DNA of 5,902 nt from Candidatus Omnitrophota bacterium (GCA_028715095.1 JAQUSM010000075.1:1-5902); one strand, 5' to 3'; numbered from the stretch's first letter, positions 1 to 5,406 are shown. The notes: generated from the letters alone by a model not told the origin. Numbers and translations: made by a program.

Positions 1-1
1 T

Positions 2-115
2 ATAAGGATACATGTAGCAAAGATTTCACACGATGAAAAGGATAGCCGTAAAAAAAGAGATTTTGACAAAGAAGACCCGTCGGCAATACCGTTTAGCGGG
101 TATGGAAGAGTATAA
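2..115 (+). CDS. C-terminal tail of an unidentified protein (5' end outside window)
   Basis: An open frame enters from the left edge and stops at TAA 113-115, giving 37 visible residues. The tail is strongly charged (a DEKDSRKKRDFDKED stretch) and ends in IPFSGYGRV. There is no ATG, GTG or TTG in this frame inside the window, so the start must lie upstream. The stop is 15 nt before the phosphofructokinase ATG, and the Shine-Dalgarno of that gene begins right at this stop, which suggests co-transcription. I do not recognise the family. The stretch is short enough that it could be chance open frame, but the tight junction with the next gene favours a real C-terminus. Confidence 0.5.
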   Translation: MRIHVAKISHDEKDSRKKRDFDKEDPSAIPFSGYGRV

Positions 116-121
116 AGGAGG
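115..121 (+). promoter_or_regulatory. Strong Shine-Dalgarno of the phosphofructokinase gene
   Basis: AAGGAGG lies 9 nt before the ATG at 131. It is a near-complete anti-16S match and fixes the start codon. It overlaps the stop codon of the preceding frame, which would suit translational coupling. Confidence 0.8.
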
Positions 122-130
122 ATCAGGGAA

Positions 131-1162
131 ATGGCAAAGATTGGGATTTTGACAGGTGGAGGAGATTGCCCGGGATTAAATCCGGTTATCCGGGCGGTAG
201 TACGTAAGGCCTTGCTTGAAGGCTATGAAATAATAGGCATTAAGAATGGCTGGAAAGGATTAATTGAAAATGACACCATACCTTTAAATATAAACACCGT
301 TTCCGGAATCCTGCCTAAAGGCGGAACTATCCTGGGAACCAGTCGCACCAACCCGTATAAAAAACAGGGCGACCTTGAAAAGCTAAAGGATAATTTTAAG
401 AAAATAGGCCTTGACGCCCTGGTTGCTGTCGGGGGAGAAGATACTTTGGGTGTTGCTTCCAAGCTGGTTAAAGACGGGCTGCCGAATATTGTGGGTGTCC
501 CTAAAACAATTGATAATGATTTGTCGGCTACTGATTATACTTTTGGTTTTGATACAGCTTTGAATGTGGCCATGGAGTGTATTGACCGTCTGCATACGAC
601 AGCCGAAAGCCATCATCGTATTATCGTGGCCGAAGTAATGGGCCGTCACGCCGGCTGGATTGCTTTGGAATCCGGGATTGCCGGGGGCGCAGATGTGATC
701 TTGATTCCGGAAATACCCATTGACTTGGATGAAGTATGCGCGATTATCAAGAAAAGGCATGAAAGAGGCAAGACCTTTAGCATTGTTGTAGTAGCCGAAG
801 GAGCACAGTTTAAGGATGGCACTATGGTTACTCAAGAGCAGAAGCTTGATTCGTTCGGCCATGTCCGCTTGGGCGGCATCGGGGAGGATTTAGCCGCGCA
901 GATTGAGAAAAGGACCGGTTATGAAACCAGGGTCAGCGTTTTAGGGCATATACAAAGAGGCGGTTCGCCCACTGCGTTTGACCGTGTGCTGGGTACTCGC
1001 CTGGGGGTAAAGGCTGTTGAGCTGATTAAAAATAAGAAATTCGGCAGAATGGTAGCTTTAGCCGGCATTAAAATTATTGATGTATCTCTCGAGGAGGCGG
1101 TAAAAGCTTTAAAGACTGTTGATGCGGAGCTTTATGATATTGCTAAGGTTTTCTTTGGATAA
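131..1162 (+). CDS. pfp: 6-phosphofructokinase, group III, probably pyrophosphate-dependent
   Basis: The product (343 aa, cytosolic) interconverts fructose 6-phosphate and fructose 1,6-bisphosphate in glycolysis. Visible motifs are the N-terminal phosphate-binding GGGDCPGLN (residues 9-17), GGEDT (101-105), PKTIDND (124-130) with catalytic Asp128, MGRHAGW (170-176) and LGHIQRGG (271-278). Full length for a short-chain PFK. Two specificity positions are informative: Asp104, where ATP-PFKs such as E. coli PfkA have Gly, and Lys125, where they have Gly. Both are hallmarks of PPi-dependent enzymes; Asp104 blocks the ATP alpha-phosphate pocket. GGEDTLG and the overall sequence resemble actinobacterial group III PFKs, some of which use ATP, but those have Gly at position 104. 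A PPi enzyme is reversible and can serve gluconeogenesis. Some PPi-PFKs also act on sedoheptulose 7-phosphate, the substrate of the next gene's product. The PFK assignment is very secure; PPi use is a residue-based prediction. Confidence 0.95.
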   Translation: MAKIGILTGGGDCPGLNPVIRAVVRKALLEGYEIIGIKNGWKGLIENDTIPLNINTVSGILPKGGTILGTSRTNPYKKQGDLEKLKDNFKKIGLDALVAVGGEDTLGVASKLVKDGLPNIVGVPKTIDNDLSATDYTFGFDTALNVAMECIDRLHTTAESHHRIIVAEVMGRHAGWIALESGIAGGADVILIPEIPIDLDEVCAIIKKRHERGKTFSIVVVAEGAQFKDGTMVTQEQKLDSFGHVRLGGIGEDLAAQIEKRTGYETRVSVLGHIQRGGSPTAFDRVLGTRLGVKAVELIKNKKFGRMVALAGIKIIDVSLEEAVKALKTVDAELYDIAKVFFG

Positions 1163-1169
1163 ATAGTTC

Positions 1170-1212
1170 GGAAGGACACCCCGCGCTTATTTGAATTGCG
1201 CGGGTGTCCTCC
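1170..1212 (+). promoter_or_regulatory. Long bulged hairpin between pfp and gmhA
   Basis: The left arm GGACACCCCGCGC (1174-1186) pairs with the right arm GCGCGGGTGTCC (1198-1209) as 12 base pairs with one bulged C and an 11-nt loop (1187-1197). The stem can extend outward through A1173-T1210 and GG 1170-1171 with CC 1211-1212, leaving A1172 bulged. No T-run follows, so it does not look like a standard intrinsic terminator. It fills most of the 63-nt gap. Its extended right arm contains CCTCC, which can alternatively pair with the gmhA Shine-Dalgarno. Possible roles are an mRNA processing or stability element, or one half of a translational switch (inference). Confidence 0.6.
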
Positions 1213-1221
1213 ACGTGGAGG
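1208..1221 (+). promoter_or_regulatory. Perfect palindrome covering the gmhA Shine-Dalgarno
   Basis: CCTCCACGTGGAGG is a perfect 14-bp palindrome. As RNA it folds into a 5-bp CCUCC/GGAGG stem with an ACGU loop. The GGAGG arm (1217-1221) is the Shine-Dalgarno for the ATG at 1226, so this fold would mask ribosome access. It shares bases 1208-1212 with the larger upstream hairpin, so the two folds exclude each other. A DNA-binding site for a dimeric regulator is an alternative reading. Confidence 0.5.
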
Positions 1222-1225
1222 AAGA

Positions 1226-1804
1226 ATGCGCGAGAGAATTAAAGATATACTTTTGGAAAGTATCCAGGTTAAAGAAGAGATCCTCCGTAATCAGATAGAT
1301 TCAATCTTTGAAATATCCCAGCTTATGATTGATTGTCTTAAGAAGGGGGGAAAGGTAATTGTTTTTGGCAACGGTGGTTCAGCTAGCGACAGCCAGCATA
1401 TTGCCGCAGAGCTTGTCGGCCGTTTTAAAAAGGACCGTTCCGCATTAGCCGGGATTGCCTTGACTACCAATACTTCAATATTGACCTCTCTGGCTAATGA
1501 TTATGGCTATGATGTGGTATTTGCCAGGCAAGTGGAAGCTTTAGGCAAAAAGAATGATGTAGCCTTGGGGATATCCACCAGTGGAAAAGCAAAGAACGTG
1601 GCCTTGGGAATTAAACAGGCCAAGAAGATGGGGATTAAAACCGTCGCTTTAAGCGGCGGAGACGGCGGGGAGATTGTAAAACTGGCGGATTTGTCCCTGT
1701 TAGTACCCTCTAAGATAACCGCAAGAATCCAGGAAGCGCACATTACCATTGCCCATATAATATGCGAAATGATCGAGCAAGAACTTTGCCAGGAACAAAA
1801 ATAA
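1226..1804 (+). CDS. gmhA: Sedoheptulose 7-phosphate isomerase (phosphoheptose isomerase)
   Basis: This cytosolic SIS-domain enzyme converts sedoheptulose 7-phosphate to D-glycero-D-manno-heptose 7-phosphate, the first step of ADP-heptose synthesis for LPS inner core. From ATG 1226 it is 192 aa, typical of the family. Visible are GNGGSASDSQH (48-58), TSLANDYGYD (87-96), STSG (117-120) and RIQEAHITIAH (167-177). His58, Glu62, Gln169 and His177 match the spacing of the active-site and metal residues of E. coli GmhA (H61, E65, Q172, H180). An upstream in-frame TTG at 1196 would add ten residues but lies in the hairpin loop and has no ribosome site. ATG 1226 has GGAGG 4 nt upstream, so I prefer it. 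The 3' end overlaps rfaE2, the gene for the last step of the same pathway. Translation may be controlled by the hairpins over its start. Confidence 0.95.
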   Translation: MRERIKDILLESIQVKEEILRNQIDSIFEISQLMIDCLKKGGKVIVFGNGGSASDSQHIAAELVGRFKKDRSALAGIALTTNTSILTSLANDYGYDVVFARQVEALGKKNDVALGISTSGKAKNVALGIKQAKKMGIKTVALSGGDGGEIVKLADLSLLVPSKITARIQEAHITIAHIICEMIEQELCQEQK

Positions 1805-2268
1805 CCTCGCTTTCAAACCTCAAGCGTAAAATAGCACGCCTTAAGCAGGATGGTAAACGTATAGTTTTTACCAATGGCTGTTTTGATATCCTGCATTATG
1901 GCCATACCAAATACCTGCAGGATGCCAGAAATAAAGGGGATTATCTGGTTGTGGCAGTCAACAGTGATTCCTCTATCAAGAAAATTAAGGATAATAACCG
2001 CCCGGTGGTTGGGCAGGCTGACCGCCTAAAAGTAGTGGCTGCTTTAGGATGCGTAGATTTTGTAGTTTTGTTTAAAGAGGATACTCCTCTTAAAGTAATC
2101 AAGGCGCTTAAGCCGGATATCCTGGTTAAGGGATCTGATTGGGACAAGAAGAAAATTGTAGGCGCGGATTTTGTGGAAAACTACGGCGGAAAGGTTATTG
2201 TCATTGATTCAGTTAAGGGCCGCTCAACCAGCGCAATAATCCAGAAAATCGCCCGTCTTTGGGGATGA
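1762..2268 (+). CDS. rfaE2: D-glycero-beta-D-manno-heptose 1-phosphate adenylyltransferase
   Basis: The enzyme transfers AMP from ATP to heptose 1-phosphate, giving ADP-heptose and PPi, the final nucleotide-activation stage before LPS core assembly. It is a stand-alone nucleotidyltransferase equivalent to the C-terminal domain of E. coli HldE, also called HldC; the sugar-kinase domain is absent here. Visible are FTNGCFDILHYGH (36-48) with the HxGH nucleotide-binding signature at 45-48, VNSD (66-69), RPVVGQADR (80-88), ILVKGSDW (120-127) and GRSTSAII (153-160). With ATG 1762 it is 168 aa and overlaps gmhA by 43 nt in another frame. No good Shine-Dalgarno precedes that ATG, and an in-frame TTG at 1786 is an alternative, so the first eight residues are uncertain. 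The function is secure. Confidence 0.93.
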   Translation: MRNDRARTLPGTKITSLSNLKRKIARLKQDGKRIVFTNGCFDILHYGHTKYLQDARNKGDYLVVAVNSDSSIKKIKDNNRPVVGQADRLKVVAALGCVDFVVLFKEDTPLKVIKALKPDILVKGSDWDKKKIVGADFVENYGGKVIVIDSVKGRSTSAIIQKIARLWG

Positions 2269-2717
2269 GGAGTGTCCAGATTTCGCCAAAAATTAACAGC
2301 ACTCACCGTATAATTGACGCTAACCTGAACCGGGCCAAGGAGGGGTTGCGTGTTTGCGAGGAGATAACCCGTTTTATCCTGGATAACCATAGATTTACGG
2401 CGGATTTCAAGAAAATCAGGCACGATATCGACGGTATTGTTAAAAGAAATTATCCTGCTTATCAATTGCTCAAAGATCGTAATAGCGATAGCGATGTTGG
2501 AAGGCTGAATTCCCGCGGGGAATTGAAACGCGCCGGCTGTAAAGATATCTTTTGGGCTAATATCCAAAGGGTTAAAGAATCCCTGCGCGTACTTGAAGAG
2601 TTTAGTAAACTGATTGACGACAAAGCAGCTTTGAGTTTTAAAGAGCTCAGGTATAAAGTTTATGCAATCGAGAAAGATTCTTTTAAAAAAATCTCCTCTT
2701 TACCTGATTCTGGATAG
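2265..2717 (+). CDS. thiD2: ThiD2-type hydroxymethylpyrimidine phosphate kinase domain
   Basis: This helical domain matches what I know as the ThiD2 family, usually found fused to the N-terminus of ThiE and described as a kinase acting on HMP-phosphate to give HMP-PP. Visible are RIIDANLNRAKEGLRV (15-30), IRHDID (51-56), NSDSDVG (73-79) and ANIQRVKESLRVLEEF (98-113). The first and last blocks are clear internal repeats. I use ATG 2265, whose ATGA overlaps the rfaE2 stop; a TTG at 2259 would add two residues. The frame ends at TAG 2715-2717, after the A7 run at 2685-2691, and its last residues (ISSLPDSG) look unlike a domain end. Removing one A joins it in frame to ThiE as a 341-aa fusion, the usual size of ThiD2-ThiE proteins. 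It may therefore be a genuine split, a frameshifted fusion, or a sequencing error. There is no classical ThiD in the window. Confidence 0.82.
   Translation: MRSVQISPKINSTHRIIDANLNRAKEGLRVCEEITRFILDNHRFTADFKKIRHDIDGIVKRNYPAYQLLKDRNSDSDVGRLNSRGELKRAGCKDIFWANIQRVKESLRVLEEFSKLIDDKAALSFKELRYKVYAIEKDSFKKISSLPDSG
2321..2616 (+). repeat. Internal protein repeat within ThiD2
   Basis: Residues 19-38 and 98-117 of ThiD2 share the pattern A-N-x-x-R-x-K-E-x-L-R-V-x-E-E, followed after four residues by I. The two copies lie about 79 residues apart and have diverged at DNA level, so this is an old intragenic duplication and not a recent DNA repeat. It suggests a pseudo-twofold helical domain. The feature spans both copies and the sequence between them. 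Confidence 0.55.
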
Positions 2718-3291
2718 GCCGGATTTTACCCGGCTTTCTTTTGATAAAATCGGGGTAATCCAGCTGCGGGATAAGGTTTCTGATAAACCCCATATATTAA
2801 ATTCCGCGCTTAAGCTGGCAAAACGTTTAAAAAAAACTAAAACGCTCTTTATTATTAATGATTATATTGATATAGCCATTCTTTCCGGCGCGGATGGAGT
2901 ACATCTGGGGCAGGAAGATCTTCCTTTAAAAGAAGCCAGGAAATTGTTAGGGAAAGATAAGATTATCGGCATATCCTGCCATAATCTGAGCCAGGCTTTG
3001 AAAGCGCAAAAAGAAGGGGCTGATTACATCGGGATTGGGCCGGTTTATTCTACCGCCACCAAACCTGAATGCAGGGCAATTGGGTTAGGGGTTTTACGGC
3101 AGTTAAGGGGCAAGATTAAAATACCTTACTTTGCCATAGGTAATATTAATGAAGGCAACATAAAAGAAGTTGTTGCCTCAGGAGCCGGCCGTATCGCGGT
3201 ATGCCGGGCAATTCTAAAAGCTGATGATCCTGAACGCGCGGCAGGCAGATTGTTCAAGGCAATTAAAGAAAATCACCCTGGAGTAAAATGA
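2662..3291 (+). CDS. thiE: Thiamine-phosphate synthase
   Basis: This cytosolic TIM-barrel enzyme condenses HMP-PP with thiazole phosphate to give thiamin phosphate and PPi. Visible are LYLILD (first strand, 13-18), QLRDK (34-38), INDYIDIA (65-72), DGVHLGQEDLP (78-88), GIGPVYSTATKP (124-135), FAIGNI (157-162) and GAGRIAVCRAI (174-184); all the usual substrate and pyrophosphate loops are present. The barrel starts only about ten residues after ATG 2662, so a stand-alone protein of 209 aa is possible. That ATG lies inside thiD2 with only a weak CAGG 10 nt upstream. The 56-nt out-of-frame overlap with thiD2 and the A7 run within it suggest the natural product may be a ThiD2-ThiE fusion. The gene ends with an ATGA overlap with thiC. 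Confidence 0.93.
   Translation: MQSRKILLKKSPLYLILDRPDFTRLSFDKIGVIQLRDKVSDKPHILNSALKLAKRLKKTKTLFIINDYIDIAILSGADGVHLGQEDLPLKEARKLLGKDKIIGISCHNLSQALKAQKEGADYIGIGPVYSTATKPECRAIGLGVLRQLRGKIKIPYFAIGNINEGNIKEVVASGAGRIAVCRAILKADDPERAAGRLFKAIKENHPGVK
2685..2691 (+). other. A7 run at the thiD2/thiE frame junction
   Basis: Seven A's preceded by four T's sit where the ThiD2 frame should pass into ThiE. Losing one A (or gaining two) changes the reading from SFKKISSLPDSG-stop to SFKKSPLYLILDR, a seamless entry into the first ThiE strand. Such runs are prone to transcriptional slippage, ribosomal slippage and sequencing or assembly error. The sequence alone cannot tell these apart. Confidence 0.6.
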
Positions 3292-4571
3292 CTCAACTGG
3301 AATACGCGAAGAAAAATACCGTAACCGGAATTATGCGTAAAGTCGCCCGTCTTGAAGGTATTGAGCCGGCTCGGTTAATGCGGCTTATCCGTCAAGGCAA
3401 GGCAGTTATCCCTTTAAACAAGAATCATAAAATCAAGAAACCTTGCGCAGTGGGTAGTGGATTGTCTACTAAAGTTAACGCTAATATCGGTACCTCTACG
3501 GATGAATCAAGGATTTCCGATGAAATAGAAAAGCTTAAAATTGCCGTAAAACATGGCGCGGATGCGTTAATGGATTTAAGCGTGGGGGGAGACCTTAGTG
3601 AAACCAGGCGGCAGATTCTTAAATATTCAAGCATACCTTTGGGCACTGTACCGGTCTATGAAGTAGCGGTCAGGGCGCAGAAAAAGAATAATAATTTTAT
3701 TAAATTCAACGTTTCCGATATCATGGATGTATTAAATGAGCAGGCCTGCCAGGGGGTGGATTTTTTTACCATACATTGCGGGGTAACGCGCAGGAGCCTG
3801 GAAGCTTTGGAGAAACAAAAAAGGCTTATGGGCCTTGTTTCGCGCGGCGGGGCAATTATCGCTAATTGGATAAAATACCATAATGAGGAGAACCCTTTTT
3901 ATACGCATTTTGAACAGATCCTCGATATCGCTAATAAATACGATGTAACTTTAAGTTTGGGGGACGGGTTAAGGCCGGGTTCAATTTTAGATGCCACGGA
4001 TAGAGCGCAGATCATGGAATTAAAAATTCTTGGAGGGCTGGCAAAACGCGCCAGGGCCAGGGGCGTGCAGGTTATGATCGAAGGCCCGGGGCATGTCCCG
4101 TTAGACCAGATTAAGAAGAATATTTTACTTGAGAAGGAGTATTGTCACGGAGCGCCTTTTTATGTGTTGGGGCCGTTAGTTACTGATGTGGCCCCGGGTT
4201 ATGATCATATCACTTCCGCCATTGGAGGAGCCTTAGCCGCAGGATTTGGCGCGGATTTTCTTTGTTATGTAACTCCGGCTGAACACTTGCGCCACCCGAC
4301 GGTTGATGATGTGCGGGAAGGGGTAATTGCTTCGCGTATTGCCGCTCACGCCGGGGATCTGGTGAAACGCAGGAAATCAGCTATAGGCTGGGATAAGGAT
4401 ATTTCAACTGCCCGCAAAGCCAGGGATTGGAAAAAACAGATCCAGTTGTCTATCGATCCTGGCAAAGCCAAAGAATTCCGTTTATCCAGCAAGCCAAAAC
4501 TGGATGATGTATGCACGATGTGCGGAAAATATTGTTCGATTAAATTGATGGAAGAGTGCTCGAAGAAATAA
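3288..4571 (+). CDS. thiC: Phosphomethylpyrimidine synthase, short form
   Basis: ThiC is an iron-sulfur, radical-SAM enzyme that rearranges 5-aminoimidazole ribotide into HMP-phosphate, supplying the substrate for ThiD2. At 427 aa it is the short form, lacking the N-terminal extension of the roughly 600-residue E. coli and B. subtilis proteins. Visible are VNANIGTS (63-70), MDLSVGGDL (95-103), VPVYE (121-125), FFTIHCGV (159-166), SRGG (185-188), SLGDGLRPG (223-231), IEGPGHVP (264-271), YDHITSAIG (305-313) and AEHLRHPT (331-338). The C-terminal cluster motif is CTMCGKYC (409-416), which is C-x2-C-x3-C, one residue shorter than the C-x2-C-x4-C of the long-form enzymes. The start ATGA overlaps the thiE stop, with GGAG 3280-3283 in front. 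I see no TPP riboswitch upstream within the window. Confidence 0.96.
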   Translation: MTQLEYAKKNTVTGIMRKVARLEGIEPARLMRLIRQGKAVIPLNKNHKIKKPCAVGSGLSTKVNANIGTSTDESRISDEIEKLKIAVKHGADALMDLSVGGDLSETRRQILKYSSIPLGTVPVYEVAVRAQKKNNNFIKFNVSDIMDVLNEQACQGVDFFTIHCGVTRRSLEALEKQKRLMGLVSRGGAIIANWIKYHNEENPFYTHFEQILDIANKYDVTLSLGDGLRPGSILDATDRAQIMELKILGGLAKRARARGVQVMIEGPGHVPLDQIKKNILLEKEYCHGAPFYVLGPLVTDVAPGYDHITSAIGGALAAGFGADFLCYVTPAEHLRHPTVDDVREGVIASRIAAHAGDLVKRRKSAIGWDKDISTARKARDWKKQIQLSIDPGKAKEFRLSSKPKLDDVCTMCGKYCSIKLMEECSKK

Positions 4572-4589
4572 TGCGCGATAGGCAAGACA

Positions 4590-4621
4590 GCATCCGACGC
4601 TGATAGGTATTGCGTCGATGC
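4590..4621 (+). promoter_or_regulatory. Bulged hairpin between thiC and tRNA-Gly
   Basis: The left arm GCATCCGACGC (4590-4600) pairs with the right arm GCGTCGATGC (4612-4621) as 10 base pairs with one bulged C and an 11-nt loop (4601-4611). No T-run follows, so a classical terminator is unlikely. It begins 18 nt after the thiC stop. The arrangement (bulged C on the left arm, 11-nt loop, second small hairpin directly after) echoes the structure before gmhA. It may mark the 3' end of the thiC message or a processing site in front of the tRNA (inference). Confidence 0.5.
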
Positions 4622-4636
4622 GCGCTAGGTAGCGCG
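4621..4636 (+). promoter_or_regulatory. Small hairpin abutting the tRNA-Gly 5' end
   Basis: CGCGCT (4621-4626) pairs with AGCGCG (4631-4636) around an AGGT loop. The right arm runs three bases into the tRNA acceptor stem (GCG 4634-4636), so this fold competes with the mature tRNA. It could affect 5' leader processing, or be a chance result of GC-rich sequence. Confidence 0.3.
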
Positions 4637-4704
4637 GGTGTAATTCAGTGGTAGAATGGCAGCTTCCCAAGCTGCATATGGCGGTTCGATTCCGCTCACC
4701 CGCT
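4634..4704 (+). tRNA. tRNA-Gly (anticodon CCC)
   Basis: A complete 71-nt cloverleaf. The acceptor arm GCGGGTG (4634-4640) pairs with CACCCGC (4697-4703), followed by discriminator T4704, the base expected for bacterial glycine tRNAs. The D stem is ATTC/GAAT around AGTGGTA. The anticodon stem is GCAGC/GCTGC with the seven-base loop TTCCCAA, giving anticodon CCC, which reads GGG. The variable loop is ATAT. The T arm is GGCGG/CCGCT around TTCGATT, with one G-T pair. The 3' CCA is not encoded (TGG follows). The gene lies between thiC and a lipoprotein gene on the same strand, and I see no clear promoter of its own. Confidence 0.95.
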
Positions 4705-4732
4705 TGGAAAATCAGCAGGTAGTATATATAGA
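4704..4732 (+). promoter_or_regulatory. Possible sigma-70-type promoter before the lipoprotein gene
   Basis: TTGGAA (4704-4709) and TATAGA (4727-4732) are 17 nt apart, a standard spacing, inside an AT-rich stretch that contrasts with the GC-rich tRNA. The -35-like box overlaps the last tRNA base. Initiation would fall close to the ATG at 4744 and leave almost no leader, which weakens the call. This is consensus matching only. Confidence 0.25.
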
Positions 4733-4743
4733 ATGCAGGGCTA

Positions 4744-5406
4744 ATGAAAAGAATAATATTAATTCTGATGGCTTTGGTTGTATCCGGTTGCGCAAGCAGC
4801 CAGACTTATACAGTGACAAGTCCGCCTGTCCCGCATCAGGTTGTCTCCGGGCTGCACCATCGCGTAGAGCCGAAGCAAACGCTTTGGATGATATCCAGGA
4901 TGTATAATGTAGATATGGATGATATCTTAAGGGCGAATAATATTTCAGAAGATGCCGCTATTGAAATTGGACAGATATTACTGATACCCGGCCGTTTAAA
5001 ACCTCAGATTGAGCAGCCGGTTTTTCCCAGCGGAGATGATTTTATTTGGCCGTTGAAGGGGAGAATTCTTGCCGGATTCGGAACAAATTACCGGAATTTG
5101 ATCAACAAGGGGATTAATATCCAGATATCCCTGGATGCTGATATTCTGGCATCGCGCAGCGGAAGGGTAGTTTTTTACGCGGCTGATTTCGGAAATTTCG
5201 GGAGGACTTTGATTATTGACCATGGAAACGGCCTGCGCAGCGTCTACTCCGGGGCTTCGGATTTCTTTGTCCGGCCGGGGGAAAACGTTCAGAGAGGCGC
5301 ATTGATTGGGCGTATCGGCTCAACTTCCAAAGGCAAAAATAATTACTTGCATTTTGAGATCCGTAAAGGCGCTATGCCCCAGAATCCTTTGTTTTATTTG
5401 CCATGA
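4744..5406 (+). CDS. NlpD-like lipoprotein with LysM and degenerate LytM (M23) domain
   Basis: Residues 1-15 form a lipoprotein signal peptide: MKR, a hydrophobic run, then VSGC with lipidated Cys16. Ala-Ser follows and no Asp at +2, which suggests outer-membrane sorting in a diderm. A LysM peptidoglycan-binding domain spans about 38-83. A linker with Pro residues follows, then an M23/LytM fold at about 100-217 with the GRVVFYAADFGNFG and HGNGLRSVY strands. The metal site is broken: the usual HxxxD reads NKGIN (Asn121, Asn125), YSH reads YSG (Gly170), and HLH reads YLH (Tyr201, His203 kept). By analogy with E. coli NlpD and EnvC this is probably a non-catalytic activator of cell-wall amidases during division, not a peptidase. 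Length 220 aa. Ribosome-site signal is weak (CAGGG, 3 nt before ATG). It overlaps the next gene by ATGA. Confidence 0.87.
   Translation: MKRIILILMALVVSGCASSQTYTVTSPPVPHQVVSGLHHRVEPKQTLWMISRMYNVDMDDILRANNISEDAAIEIGQILLIPGRLKPQIEQPVFPSGDDFIWPLKGRILAGFGTNYRNLINKGINIQISLDADILASRSGRVVFYAADFGNFGRTLIIDHGNGLRSVYSGASDFFVRPGENVQRGALIGRIGSTSKGKNNYLHFEIRKGAMPQNPLFYLP

Noticed and set aside
63..91. TTGACA at 63-68 as a -35 box for the pfp gene.
   Set aside because: No acceptable -10 lies 16-18 nt downstream (the candidates are AATACC and ATACCG), and the site is inside the preceding reading frame.
383..862. A 159-aa antisense open frame opposite the phosphofructokinase gene.
   Set aside because: It is a frame shadow of a strongly conserved gene, with no ribosome site or recognisable domain; the other minus-strand frames are similar.
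1170..1212. Intrinsic terminator after pfp.
   Set aside because: The stem is strong but no T-run follows; the sequence goes directly into the gmhA ribosome-binding site.
1196..1225. TTG start for gmhA at 1196, adding ten residues.
   Set aside because: The added residues are encoded by hairpin sequence, have no Shine-Dalgarno and do not resemble the family N-terminus. ATG 1226 has GGAGG and gives the usual 192 aa.
2702..2718. ACCTGATTCTGGATAGG resembles part of the TPP riboswitch core, within the thiamin cluster.
   Set aside because: It encodes the conserved first strand of ThiE (YLILDR). The rest of the riboswitch (CTGAGA arm, closing stems) is missing and it lies inside the coding sequence, so the match is coincidental.
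4634..4704. tRNA gene as an integration (att) site.
   Set aside because: No integrase gene or repeated copy of the tRNA 3' end is visible in the window, and the flanking genes look like ordinary housekeeping genes.
4656..4907. An 83-aa open frame running from the tRNA into the lipoprotein gene.
   Set aside because: It starts within the tRNA anticodon arm, overlaps the lipoprotein gene in another frame and has no recognisable features.
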